Shown: positions 44,380-52,968 of the stretch, piece after piece
Numbering within the stretch: the first letter of the stretch is position 1
How the letters are laid out: each line of letters opens with the position of its first letter
Assembly (NCBI RefSeq): GCF_030123505.1
Contig: NZ_CP126115.1
Location: forward strand, 1,626,001 to 1,690,000
Source of the DNA: Neobacillus sp. YX16
GTDB taxonomy: Bacteria > Bacillota > Bacilli > Bacillales > Cytobacillaceae
Length of the DNA: 64,000 bases
Direction of reading: 5' to 3'
Translations under genes and position numbers: made by a program
The notes under the pieces: model-generated
Told to the model about the DNA's origin: nothing
Database searches by the model: none
The model's input: only the letters and a program-made list of their open reading frames with translations

Positions 44380-44402
44380 TTCTAACATAGTAACACGTTA
44401 GA
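44380..44402. promoter_or_regulatory. Inverted repeat in the pha leader
   Basis: TCTAAC (44381-44386) and GTTAGA (44397-44402) with a 10-base spacer, between promoter and first start codon. The arms match those of the palindrome at 16436-16461, though spacing differs by two bases. Confidence 0.4.
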
Positions 44403-44415
44403 TAAAGGGGCATTT

Positions 44416-44856
44416 ATGGAAACAAGACATCAGGATCCTGCATCTTTTTACAAATACCTAGAAAAAGAGTGTAATAAGCGGATTCATATATATACCAATT
44501 GTTCAACCTTTACACATGCTTTTGGAAAAGCAATCGAAAACCACTTAGATCATGTAGTGATTCAACAAAAGGTAATCAACAATTGGTTAACTATACTTGA
44601 TATTCCACCGAAAGATGATTTTGCTAATCTTGCACAAAGAAAAGTAGATTGTGAGGATAAGATAGATCATCTTGATGAAACACTTTTTATGTTAAATAGG
44701 GGTTTGAAAAAGGACAATTCTGAGTTAAAAGAGCTTAGTAAATCTTTAAGTGACTTGCTTTGGTTAATTGAAAATGAAGTGAAGAACTTAAAGGTTAACA
44801 AAATAAAAATATTAAAGACTGAACTAGAAGATTTGAAAATGTTATTTAATGACTAA
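44416..44856 (+). CDS. PhaR-like protein (first pha gene)
   Basis: A 146-residue mostly helical protein. The segment LDIPPKDDFANLAQRKVDCEDKIDHLDETL closely parallels LNIPTRNDLVNIASLTIQTEEKIESLEEQI in the PhaR two genes downstream, so it is a shorter PhaR paralogue with a coiled-coil C-terminal part. It begins behind AAAGGGG. PhaR is the obligatory partner of class IV PHA synthase in Bacillus; this copy could be a granule-bound regulator or a second synthase partner. It starts the pha operon. Confidence 0.7.
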   Translation: METRHQDPASFYKYLEKECNKRIHIYTNCSTFTHAFGKAIENHLDHVVIQQKVINNWLTILDIPPKDDFANLAQRKVDCEDKIDHLDETLFMLNRGLKKDNSELKELSKSLSDLLWLIENEVKNLKVNKIKILKTELEDLKMLFND

Positions 44857-44876
44857 ACATTTGGAGGAGAAACAAT

Positions 44877-45482
44877 ATGTCTATTAGAAATGAATCAGAA
44901 GTGGAAAATCAATCTAACCAGGATAATCAGCTTTCAAGTTTTGAATTAATGTGGAAAGCTGCCTTTGAAGAAGTAGATGAATGGGCTGGCCGCTTAAACC
45001 ATCATGATGATTTATTCTTAAATGCTACTAAACAATATGTTGAGAGTATTAAAAGAAATCAGGAAAATAGTAAAGCTATTACGGAGCAATTTAAGAAAGA
45101 GCTTCTTGAGTGGGAAAAATATGCTCGTGAGGAATTACTTATGACCACGACAACTATTCAACATTTTTTCCCTGTTAAATCTTATGAAGAGATCAACCAA
45201 GTTGTTGATGACATTCAGAATAAAACTACTTCTTTATTATCTACACCAATTCGTTCTTTAACGAATGGCCAAGCTCTTGATAAGTACTTAGACAGTGTCC
45301 AACAATATATTTCTTTTAGAAAGAAAGGTAGAGAGAAATATATTGAAGGTGTTAAGAGTACAACCAATGTTTTATATGAAAATCAAAAAATATTCGTGAA
45401 TCTTTTTGAAAATCAGGTAAAGTCTGCACTTTTACCCTTTCAGCAATATATGAAGACTACTACGGAGTCAAATAAATCATAA
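44877..45482 (+). CDS. Phasin-like helical protein of the pha operon
   Basis: A 201-residue soluble, strongly helical protein (SSFELMWKAAFEEVDEWAGRL..., ending LFENQVKSALLPFQQYMKTT). It has no enzyme motif. Position between two PhaR-like genes and the amphipathic heptad pattern suggest a phasin that coats PHA granules (PhaP-like) or a PhaQ-like companion. Sequence similarity to a specific family is not certain. GGAGGAG ribosome site, 20 bases after the previous gene. Confidence 0.6.
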   Translation: MSIRNESEVENQSNQDNQLSSFELMWKAAFEEVDEWAGRLNHHDDLFLNATKQYVESIKRNQENSKAITEQFKKELLEWEKYAREELLMTTTTIQHFFPVKSYEEINQVVDDIQNKTTSLLSTPIRSLTNGQALDKYLDSVQQYISFRKKGREKYIEGVKSTTNVLYENQKIFVNLFENQVKSALLPFQQYMKTTTESNKS

Positions 45483-45501
45483 CTTTATTGAGGTGAACAA
45501 G

Positions 45502-46068
45502 ATGTCGACAAAAAAGCCGTATGACCCATTTGAGTCTTTCAAAAGTTACAGTGGAATTTTGGAAAAACAGATAAATGATTTTATTTTTCTTTGGTCAAAT
45601 AACAATGAATTTGTCAAAATGGCAAATACAGGGACAGAGGCAAACTCCCGATACCTTGAAGCCTATAGAAAGAATCAAGAGGCACTAGCAGGTGTACTCA
45701 ATATTCCTACTAGAAATGACTTGGTCAATATAGCTTCTTTAACCATTCAAACCGAAGAAAAAATTGAATCTCTTGAGGAACAAATTTGGGACTTACAGGA
45801 TACCTTGAAGTCTCAAAGCAAGGATATTGAAACTGTTGTTGAGGTTTCAAAAGAAATAATTAAATTAACCAAACAACTAAAAACAGAGTTAGTGAAAACG
45901 AAAAAGGAACTAGCAGATTCCAAGAATCTACAAAGTGAACTACAAGAGATAAGGTTCGAGCTAAATAAATTAAATAATCTTAAAGATGAAGTAGAGATAC
46001 TTAAAGGTCACGCGGAAAAAGACAATCCAAAAGAACTCGTCTTAACAGGTGCAGATTCTACAAAATAA
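45502..46068 (+). CDS. phaR: PHA synthase subunit PhaR
   Basis: The regulatory/structural subunit of the class IV PHA synthase PhaRC. The 188-residue protein has the Bacillus PhaR pattern: an N-terminal FESFKSYSGILEKQINDFIFLWSNN, the conserved LNIPTRNDLVNIASL and a long coiled coil (about residues 85-170). The ATG at 45502 is six bases from GAGGTG; a GTG at 45493 overlaps that site. It is 183 bases upstream of phaC, with a dispersed palindromic repeat inserted between them. Confidence 0.85.
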   Translation: MSTKKPYDPFESFKSYSGILEKQINDFIFLWSNNNEFVKMANTGTEANSRYLEAYRKNQEALAGVLNIPTRNDLVNIASLTIQTEEKIESLEEQIWDLQDTLKSQSKDIETVVEVSKEIIKLTKQLKTELVKTKKELADSKNLQSELQEIRFELNKLNNLKDEVEILKGHAEKDNPKELVLTGADSTK

Positions 46069-46070
46069 TT

Positions 46071-46222
46071 GCTGTGTTAACGGTTAATGATTTTAGAACT
46101 TTGTTGATTTGTGCGGAAAGCGAAGCGCCTCGGGACAGGCAGAGACCGCCTGTCCCTGCGGTGATTATTCGAAGAAGCATTCCTTATTGGAGCACAAATC
46201 AACAGTCTAATTTAACACAGCC
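46071..46222. repeat. Dispersed palindromic repeat, family B, copy 1 (between phaR and phaC)
   Basis: Perfect terminal inverted repeats GCTGTGTTAA (46071-46080) / TTAACACAGC (46212-46221). Inside lie GTTGATTTGTGC / GCACAAATCAAC and a GGGACAGGC / GCCTGTCCC hairpin. Related copies are at 58561-58694 and 62133-62499. It encodes nothing. Confidence 0.85.
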
Positions 46223-46250
46223 AATTAATTAAGTAAGGAGGGCTAAAGAA

Positions 46251-47318
46251 GTGGCAGTAGAATCACCTTTTACGGATTTATTTCCACCGTTGGATTATGA
46301 GAAAGAAATGAGACGCTGGAAGCACGTTTTTCAAGTATTAAATGAGGCGGAGCCGAAGATTGGTCATACACCAAGGACAGAGGTTTGGAGAAAAAATAAA
46401 TCAGTCTTATGGTATTACCCGGCAAAACAAAAAAAGTATGGAATTCCATTATTTTTCGTTTATTCTTTGTTTAACAAACCCTATATACTTGATATCGCCC
46501 CAAAGGCAAGTGTAATTGAGGGACTTACAAACCGTGGATATGATGTGTATTTGCTAGACTGGGGTACACCAGGCTATGAAGATAAGAATATTGGTCTTGA
46601 TACATACATTCAAAAGTATTTAAGAACAGCAGTTAAGCGTGCTATTCGCCATTCTGGCGCGGAAGAATTAACACTCGTCGGTTATTGCTTAGGTGGGACA
46701 ATCGCTTCTATATACGCTTCGATTGCTGAAGAGAACATTAAAAACTTGATTGTTGCAACAGTACCAATCGACTTTTCTACACTTGTTGGTCCAGATAAAT
46801 GGGCGGAAGGACTTAAGGATGGAGATTTTAATGTTGATCGCTTTATAGATGTTTATGGGGTTATCCCGGCATCCTATGTGGAAGCAATGTTTCGTGCAGT
46901 ATCTGCTCCTGTTTATTTTAGTCACTATACAATGCTTTTAAATCGGGCTCATGATCCAAAATATGTGGATAAATGGCGCAGGATGAACAAATGGACTACT
47001 GATCAGGTTCCATTTGCAGGGGAGGCTTTTAGACAATTAGCGAATGATCTTTTTAAGGGGAACAAGCTTGTTAAAGGCGAATTAATGATTGGAAATAAAA
47101 ATGTAGATTTGAAAAATATTAAATCAAATTTGTTCGTTATTTCCTCAACGAATGATAATTTAGTTTTGGAACCGCAAAGTTTGCCGATTATGGATTTAGT
47201 TTCGAGCGAGGATAAAACGTATAAACTGGTTGAGGCAGGCCATGTTTCCTTAGCTTTAACAGGATTGTTTGCAGTAGTTGTCGATGAGTGGGCTTCAGCT
47301 CGTTCGAATCCAATTTAA
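46251..47318 (+). CDS. phaC: Class IV poly(3-hydroxyalkanoate) synthase subunit PhaC
   Basis: Polymerises 3-hydroxyacyl-CoA into PHB granules with PhaR. The 355-residue alpha/beta-hydrolase-fold protein has the lipase-like box GYCLGG with nucleophile Cys146, Asp302 (STNDNLV) and His331 (EAGHVS) as the catalytic triad; length and motifs fit class III/IV PhaC. It starts with GTG behind AAGGAGGG. It ends the pha operon; a perfect hairpin terminator follows. Confidence 0.95.
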   Translation: MAVESPFTDLFPPLDYEKEMRRWKHVFQVLNEAEPKIGHTPRTEVWRKNKSVLWYYPAKQKKYGIPLFFVYSLFNKPYILDIAPKASVIEGLTNRGYDVYLLDWGTPGYEDKNIGLDTYIQKYLRTAVKRAIRHSGAEELTLVGYCLGGTIASIYASIAEENIKNLIVATVPIDFSTLVGPDKWAEGLKDGDFNVDRFIDVYGVIPASYVEAMFRAVSAPVYFSHYTMLLNRAHDPKYVDKWRRMNKWTTDQVPFAGEAFRQLANDLFKGNKLVKGELMIGNKNVDLKNIKSNLFVISSTNDNLVLEPQSLPIMDLVSSEDKTYKLVEAGHVSLALTGLFAVVVDEWASARSNPI

Positions 47319-47367
47319 ATTTTTGTACTATAGGTGAGTACAAGATTATATAATGGTTAAAGGAAGA

Positions 47368-47390
47368 AAGGGAAGGAGTATCCTTCCCTT
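47368..47390. terminator. Hairpin terminator after phaC
   Basis: AAGGGAAGGA / TCCTTCCCTT perfect stem with a 3-base loop; it overlaps the end of the convergent hydrolase gene. Confidence 0.75.
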
Positions 47391-48159
47391 AACTTGCCTT
47401 TTTATGTTTATTTAAAAAGCTGCGAAGTACCTCATTAAAGGATTCTTTTGCCTCGAGTTTAGCTACATGTCCTGTATTTCTAAATATGACAAACTCAGAG
47501 TGTCTAATCTGTTTATGCATCATTAATTGTATCCAAGCAGGAGTAACTGAGTCATATTGACCGCCAATAATTAAAGTTGGAACTTTTATCTTTGATAGCA
47601 GACATAAATTATTTACCTCTAGACATGCTTTCATTGAAGGAAGGTAATATTCACGATTGGGCTGATAGAATTTTTTGAATTTCTCAACGTTTTCTGCTGT
47701 CCATGAGTAGAGACAAATTCGTGCTGCCATATTTTTTTGCTCCTCGAGTGAACGTGACTCTGTTTTTATCTTACGGAATTTCAAAAATAACTCTCCAAAA
47801 TGTTTTGGTGCATAATGAAATGTGCTTACGAGCACGAGGGACCTGCACATGTCTGGTGCCTGACGATAGATTTCTTGTGCAACCATCCCGCCCATGGATA
47901 ACCCACAGATATGTGCACTTTTAAGCCCAAGACCCTTCAACAAACAAATAACATCGTGTGCAAAGTTTGGAATACTAATTTCCTCATTTGTAAGGTACTC
48001 ACCGTGTCCCCGTAAATCTGGAATAATTAAATCATACTTTTCTGCAAACTCAAACTGGCTGGACCAGCCTTCCTTTACTTCACCAAGCCCATGAATAAAA
48101 ACCAATGGTTCACCAGCGCCCATTCGTAAATAGGGAATTCCAGAAAATAACTCACCCAA
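47389..48159 (-). CDS. Alpha/beta fold hydrolase downstream of phaC
   Basis: A 256-residue alpha/beta hydrolase: VFIHGLGEVKEGW oxyanion region, PDLRGHGEY, nucleophile elbow GLSMGGM, acid GGQYDSVTP and NTGHVAKLE histidine block. It resembles MhpC/MenH-like hydrolases. It converges on phaC with a shared terminator. Like the hydrolase upstream of the operon, it may act on PHA oligomers or thioesters, but this is only positional inference. Confidence 0.82.
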   Translation of the reverse strand: MGELFSGIPYLRMGAGEPLVFIHGLGEVKEGWSSQFEFAEKYDLIIPDLRGHGEYLTNEEISIPNFAHDVICLLKGLGLKSAHICGLSMGGMVAQEIYRQAPDMCRSLVLVSTFHYAPKHFGELFLKFRKIKTESRSLEEQKNMAARICLYSWTAENVEKFKKFYQPNREYYLPSMKACLEVNNLCLLSKIKVPTLIIGGQYDSVTPAWIQLMMHKQIRHSEFVIFRNTGHVAKLEAKESFNEVLRSFLNKHKKAS

Positions 48160-48305
48160 ATAAACTACCTCCTATGGTTTAACATAATAATCTTTTTGGC
48201 CATAATTCGGATAGTGTAAACAGGGATAATGTAGTAATTAACATATTATATATAATTTCATTTCTTATTATTACCAATAGGTGTAAATTACATATATGTG
48301 GACAA

Positions 48306-48337
48306 AAAAGGACAATCGACTTGACGATTGTCCTTTT
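48306..48337. terminator. Terminator hairpin downstream of the PepSY gene
   Basis: AAAAGGACAATCG / CGATTGTCCTTTT perfect stem, six bases beyond the minus-strand PepSY gene; the A-run serves that gene. The region 48160-48300 holds no gene that I can see. Confidence 0.85.
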
Positions 48338-48342
48338 AAAAA

Positions 48343-48882
48343 TTATCCATCTATCCCGCTATCATCGCTTCCTCTACCCTTGTCATCATCATCGTCATCG
48401 TATCGATCATCTCCGCTGTCATCATCAAACTTTACTCTTGTGATTTTCCCGGTTTCAGCATCGACTCGAATGTCAACCTCGCCCCGATCCGACTGAATCT
48501 CAAATTTATATTCGAGTCTGCCATGTTCCATTTCTTTTTCAACCTCGGTAATTTTCCCATTTACTTCATTGGTTGCGATTTTTGCAGCTTCATCAACTGA
48601 GATTGCTGAAGTGTTAGATTGAGAAGCCGTAGACTTACTGCTGTCATCATCATTATCATCATCTATCTTGTAAAATGTTTGACCGTGTTCTGTTTCTAGC
48701 TCCAACTCCTGACCTGCTTTGAGTTCAGGTAAGTTTTGTGTATCAAGATTGATGACGGCTGATTTATCATCTAAATGATTAGAATCATCTGGACGAGTAT
48801 TATTGTTTGATGCACCTACTGCAAATGCCCCTCCCAAAACTAGTAACGATGATACAACACCTATTAATACTTTATTTTTCAT
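48343..48882 (-). CDS. Secreted PepSY-domain protein
   Basis: A 179-residue exported protein. Residues 1-25 are a signal peptide (KNKVLIGVVSSLLVLGGAFAVGA). The region about 90-150 is a PepSY domain (ISVDEAAKIATNEVNGKITEVEKE...YKFEIQSDRGEVDIRVDAETGKI), and the C-terminus is very acidic, almost all Asp/Gly, possibly metal-binding. PepSY domains are thought to inhibit proteases or sense the envelope. It is the last gene of a unit with a second PepSY protein, a histidine kinase and a response regulator. Confidence 0.85.
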   Translation of the reverse strand: MKNKVLIGVVSSLLVLGGAFAVGASNNNTRPDDSNHLDDKSAVINLDTQNLPELKAGQELELETEHGQTFYKIDDDNDDDSSKSTASQSNTSAISVDEAAKIATNEVNGKITEVEKEMEHGRLEYKFEIQSDRGEVDIRVDAETGKITRVKFDDDSGDDRYDDDDDDKGRGSDDSGIDG

Positions 48883-49001
48883 TTTCTTTTCCTCCTCTTT
48901 GTTATTACCTTTCTACACCTTCAGTATATCCACCAAAAATGAGAGTAAAAGGATAGGAACATTAGAAATCAATGAGAAAAATAATAGTTTCCAGCGACTT
49001 A

Positions 49002-49763
49002 TCAATCATCGTCATCCTCATCGCCTTTTTTCTTCTGTGTACTTTCATGGTCATCCCTGCCTATTGACATTACTTCTCCTGTAATAGCATGAATTTGAAC
49101 GATTGCTTCACGATCATCGGATGTTTCTATCTTTATAAGGTAGTAGGTTTGGTTATTTTCCGTTTCTAGCCAAATATCATCAACCTCTCCCTGAACCTGT
49201 GTACGTGCAATTTCAACTGCCTCTTTTTCTGTCAAAGCTTTAGGCTGTTGAGTTATTGAGAATGAGGTAGAAGAGAGGATGCTGCCTGAAACAGCATCGA
49301 CTGTAAGTGTAGTCTGCTTTTCTTTGTCATGCACAATGGCCTTATAAAATAAATCAGAGCCGTTATCTATTTTTTCTAATGAAGCGATTGTTCCATTTAC
49401 TATCTCGGAAAGGATAATTTCCTTAATTCTCTCTTCTGATAACTCAACCTTTTGTGGAGGTGTTTGTGATGGCGTAGGCTTTGACGTTTCAGTTTGTGTG
49501 AAGGATAAAACCTTTCCGCTAGAGGAATCTAATTTAATAGTGTAATGATGATTTTGTTTTTCTAGTTCTATATGATATTGTTGTTTGTCTAATTTTATGG
49601 ATGAAACACTTCCTTGGTAGCGCTCTTGAACGAGCTTCTCGGCATCCTGTTCTGTTAACATGTCAGCAGAGGGTGTAAGTTTCCCAAATTGCTGAAAGCT
49701 GACAACAACAATAATAAGGAGTATGGAACTTATGGCAACCCAAAACCAAGATATCCTTTTCAA
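49002..49763 (-). CDS. Membrane-anchored protein with repeated PepSY domains
   Basis: A 253-residue protein with an N-terminal membrane anchor (residues about 5-25) and three PepSY-like repeats (about 35-85, 108-165, 175-235), each with a '(E/D)AexiA...G.v..i.le' start and 'D..sG.vls' end. The tail is acidic (DDHES...GDEDDDD). It follows the histidine kinase gene by 22 bases on the minus strand and is likely an accessory of that two-component system, perhaps sensing the cell surface. Confidence 0.82.
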   Translation of the reverse strand: MKRISWFWVAISSILLIIVVVSFQQFGKLTPSADMLTEQDAEKLVQERYQGSVSSIKLDKQQYHIELEKQNHHYTIKLDSSSGKVLSFTQTETSKPTPSQTPPQKVELSEERIKEIILSEIVNGTIASLEKIDNGSDLFYKAIVHDKEKQTTLTVDAVSGSILSSTSFSITQQPKALTEKEAVEIARTQVQGEVDDIWLETENNQTYYLIKIETSDDREAIVQIHAITGEVMSIGRDDHESTQKKKGDEDDDD

Positions 49764-49785
49764 TTAAATTCACCACCTTATCCAT

Positions 49786-51189
49786 TTATTTTCTTATATA
49801 AAAATGAGAAAGTGATGAGAATTTCGACGATTTTTCAAATTTTTTTATCAGAAGAGTGGCAGTAGTTCCAATTCCAGCCTTACTGTCCAGTTGTACTTCG
49901 ATTCCAATTGCATCGGCAATTTCCTTGGCAATCGATAAACCTAGGCCAGAACCGCCTTGTTTTCTGCTTCTTGCTTTATCTACCCGGTAAAACCTGTCAA
50001 ATACCTTTGGAAGTTCGCTTTCTTGGATGCCAATACCGTGATCAATAATTTTGATATATACCTCATCGTTCTCTTTCCCTAGTTCGACTGAGATACTTTC
50101 ATCACTATATTTCCTTGCATTGTCTAAAAATATAAACAAAAGCTGCTTGAGTTTTTTTTCATCGGTTTCAATCATTAAGGGAGCTTCGTTCACCACTGCA
50201 AATTTAATATCACGATTATAAGCGTTCTTGAATACACTTACAGTTTGCTTTAGTAACTGATTGAGATTCACCTGGTTAAGCTCAATTTTCCACTGTTCAT
50301 GGTGCCATGCTAACATCAACAGCTGCTCGGTCATTTCCATCATACGGAGCGCTTCAGAGTGTATGGCTTCAATCGATTCTGTGAAAAGCTGTGGTTCCTT
50401 TAAGCCCCTTCTTTTTAAAAGGCTTGTGTAACTCTCTATTATAGTCAAAGGGGTTTTAAGTTCATGCGATGCATTTGAAACAAACTGCTCCTGTTTTTCA
50501 AAGTTCATTTCTAAAAGCTCAATCATATGGTTAAAGGTTTGACCCATTTGAAAAAGCTCATCTTTCGAATTACCTTCCAGCTTAATGGTTTTAAATCTAC
50601 CGCTTTTCCTAATTTCTGTCATTGTTTTAATCATAGATGTGACGGGACTTGTAATAAAGTTGCTAAGAAATCGGCTGGAAATGAATACAGGAATCAATGC
50701 AAGCAGTGTAACCAAGATTAAGACTAGACGGAGAATGGACAAAATATTAGTTGCGGTTTCCATACTTTTGGTAATTTGAAGATTGGCAACACTGCCGTCT
50801 TGTAAGATGATGGGCATTGATTCAAAGGTATAGTGTCGTTTCTCATATTCTATCTTTTTGCTGACTTCACTACTATAAAATACTGATTCTCTCTCACTTA
50901 GATTTTGCTCGCCAGCACTCGTATACGCAGGTGAATTTTTGTTATCCTCAGTCACAATTTGAATCATTCCGTTTATTGGAACGTAGGATCTAAGAATGGC
51001 GTTATCGGGAACTTTTCCTAGTGATTCCCCGAAATTATCGGATACTTTTTCCATCTCCTTATGTGCAGTGGCAAGCTCGCTATCGAGAATTAAGCTGCTG
51101 AAGGTATAATAAACAGTAATATTTATTATCATGAGCAGCAGGGCAAACAAAAAGGCTGTATAAAGGTTTATTTTATTTCGAAGTTTCAT
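49786..51189 (-). CDS. Sensor histidine kinase (PepSY-associated)
   Basis: A 467-residue membrane sensor kinase: two transmembrane helices (about 10-30 and 165-185) around an extracellular sensor, HAMP (about 190-240), HisKA with SHELKTPLT as phosphorylation site, and HATPase with N, G1 (DHGIGI) and G2 (GSGLGLSIAK) boxes. The start at 51189 (MKLRNKINLYTAF) overlaps the response regulator stop by four bases; a longer in-frame extension to 51327 runs back through the regulator gene and is rejected. Confidence 0.9.
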   Translation of the reverse strand: MKLRNKINLYTAFLFALLLMIINITVYYTFSSLILDSELATAHKEMEKVSDNFGESLGKVPDNAILRSYVPINGMIQIVTEDNKNSPAYTSAGEQNLSERESVFYSSEVSKKIEYEKRHYTFESMPIILQDGSVANLQITKSMETATNILSILRLVLILVTLLALIPVFISSRFLSNFITSPVTSMIKTMTEIRKSGRFKTIKLEGNSKDELFQMGQTFNHMIELLEMNFEKQEQFVSNASHELKTPLTIIESYTSLLKRRGLKEPQLFTESIEAIHSEALRMMEMTEQLLMLAWHHEQWKIELNQVNLNQLLKQTVSVFKNAYNRDIKFAVVNEAPLMIETDEKKLKQLLFIFLDNARKYSDESISVELGKENDEVYIKIIDHGIGIQESELPKVFDRFYRVDKARSRKQGGSGLGLSIAKEIADAIGIEVQLDSKAGIGTTATLLIKKFEKSSKFSSLSHFYIRK

Positions 51190-51890
51190 TTTGCATCCTT
51201 CATGACATAGCCTATGCCTCGAACAGTATGAATTAATGAGGGTAAAGAAGGTAGGTCTATTTTTTTTCTTACATATCGGATATAGACATCCACTACATTC
51301 GTATCGCCAAAAAAGTCGTATCCCCACACTGCCTCTAAAATTTGGTCCCTGCTCAACACCTGACGTTTATGGATCATTAGATAAACTAGTAAATCAAATT
51401 CTCTTGGAGTCAATTCGATAGGTTCTCCAGCCCTTAACACTTCTCTAGATTTTTGATCAATACTTAAATCGGCAAAACGCAACAGAATATTGTCTTCATC
51501 CTGATGGTTTTCAACTTGCTTTATTCTTAATGCAGCACGGATTCTCGCTAAGAGTTCTTCAATTTGAAAAGGCTTTGTAATATAATCATTGGCTCCTAGG
51601 TCAAGACCAGACACTTTGTCCTCAACAGAACTTTTTGCTGTTAAGAGAATGACTGGTGTAAGGAGGTCATTTTTTCTGATTCGCCTAAGAAGTTCAATCC
51701 CGCTTAAGCCTGGCAGCATGACATCCAATAAGATTAAATCCCAGTTCCCAGTACGATAGGCCTCTAATGCCTCGAGACCATCTATTACCTTTGTTACAGA
51801 ATAGCCTTCATATTCAAGCTCAATCTCTAAAACTCGGGCTATCTTTTCTTCATCCTCAACAACTAGAATGGTTCCTTTTTTAGTTGACAT
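51186..51890 (-). CDS. OmpR/PhoB-family response regulator
   Basis: A 234-residue regulator: receiver domain with acidic pocket (VVEDEEK), phosphoacceptor Asp in LLDVMLPG, and Lys in TKPF; then a winged-helix DNA-binding domain (LTPREFDLLVYL...VDVYIRYVRKKI...RGIGY). It is the first gene of the minus-strand unit regulator-kinase-PepSY-PepSY. Target genes probably include its own operon. It is divergent from the ABC transporter at 52063, which may be a target. Confidence 0.92.
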   Translation of the reverse strand: MSTKKGTILVVEDEEKIARVLEIELEYEGYSVTKVIDGLEALEAYRTGNWDLILLDVMLPGLSGIELLRRIRKNDLLTPVILLTAKSSVEDKVSGLDLGANDYITKPFQIEELLARIRAALRIKQVENHQDEDNILLRFADLSIDQKSREVLRAGEPIELTPREFDLLVYLMIHKRQVLSRDQILEAVWGYDFFGDTNVVDVYIRYVRKKIDLPSLPSLIHTVRGIGYVMKDAK

Positions 51891-52062
51891 TTGTACTCAC
51901 CTCTAGAATTATATCTTCATACTATTCGGCTCACTTTTGATAAAAACCTTTCGAACATATGGTCAATCTTTAATTCTAGTCTAAAAAAAGATTAATTTTT
52001 TGTGAACGAATAATCTTTATTAATCGTAATAAAGAGGGATGAAGCTTTAGGGGGGAGAAATT

Positions 52063-52965
52063 TTGACAAATATAATAGAAATTAATCAAGTAAGCAAACA
52101 ATTTAATAATCGGATGATATTAAAAGATGTCTCTTTTACAATTAAAGAAGGAACAATAAATGGCCTGCTTGGGCCAAATGGAGCAGGGAAAACCACAATC
52201 ATCCGATTATTAAATGGAGTCATTGAGGCCACAACGGGATTGATGAAGGTGATGGATTTTGACCCACAGCTTCATGGAGATGAAATTAGAAAAAGAGTTG
52301 GAATTGTAACTGAAAGTGCAAGTCTTTATCATGATATGACCGCCTGGGACAATCTTGTCTTCTTTTCAAAAATATATGGTAAATACGATACAAAGCGAAT
52401 CACACATTTGCTTGAACAGTTCGATATGCTGGGATTTAAGGATCAATTAGTGGGTAGCTTTTCTACAGGAATGAAGAAGAGAATCTCACTAGCTAAAGCT
52501 TTATTGCATAATCCAAAACTTCTTTTTCTTGATGAGCCGACCAACGGGTTAGATCCTGAAGGGATTAATGAAGTGATCCATTATTTACGCAAAGTGAATC
52601 AAGAGGAAGGGGTTACCATCTTAATTTGCTCACATGTTCTGCACCAACTTGAAACAATCTGCGATTCCTATTTGTTTCTGAATAAGGGCAGGATAGTAGA
52701 AAAAGGAGCAAAGAAGGAATTAGAGGAAAAATATTTAAAGGAAATTAGGTTATTAGTAGAAACGGGTCTTAAGCCCATTAATAGCCAATCCTACAAGGGG
52801 TACACATTTAGTAGGATAGGGTCTAATCAATTGGAATTTATACTTCCATCTAAGAATGAGATTACACCTTTATTAGCCAATATTCTAAGTGAAACATGGG
52901 TTCATAATTGTGAAATAACCAATAGAAGTCTTGAGGCGCTATATTTTAATATTAGGGGGGAATAG
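52063..52965 (+). CDS. ABC transporter ATP-binding protein
   Basis: A 300-residue ABC-2-type ATPase with Walker A GPNGAGKTT, signature FSTGMKKR (an LSGGQ variant with Thr), Walker B LLFLDEPTNGLDP and a C-terminal accessory region. It starts with TTG behind GGGGGAG. It is divergent from the response regulator and followed three bases later by its permease. A substrate cannot be inferred; exporters of this type often handle lantibiotics, Na+ or lipids. Confidence 0.88.
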   Translation: MTNIIEINQVSKQFNNRMILKDVSFTIKEGTINGLLGPNGAGKTTIIRLLNGVIEATTGLMKVMDFDPQLHGDEIRKRVGIVTESASLYHDMTAWDNLVFFSKIYGKYDTKRITHLLEQFDMLGFKDQLVGSFSTGMKKRISLAKALLHNPKLLFLDEPTNGLDPEGINEVIHYLRKVNQEEGVTILICSHVLHQLETICDSYLFLNKGRIVEKGAKKELEEKYLKEIRLLVETGLKPINSQSYKGYTFSRIGSNQLEFILPSKNEITPLLANILSETWVHNCEITNRSLEALYFNIRGE

Positions 52966-52968
52966 AGG

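Noticed and set aside
51190..51327. N-terminal extension of the PepSY-linked kinase
   Set aside because: It reads through the response regulator gene in another frame; the ATGA overlap at 51186-51189 fixes the start.
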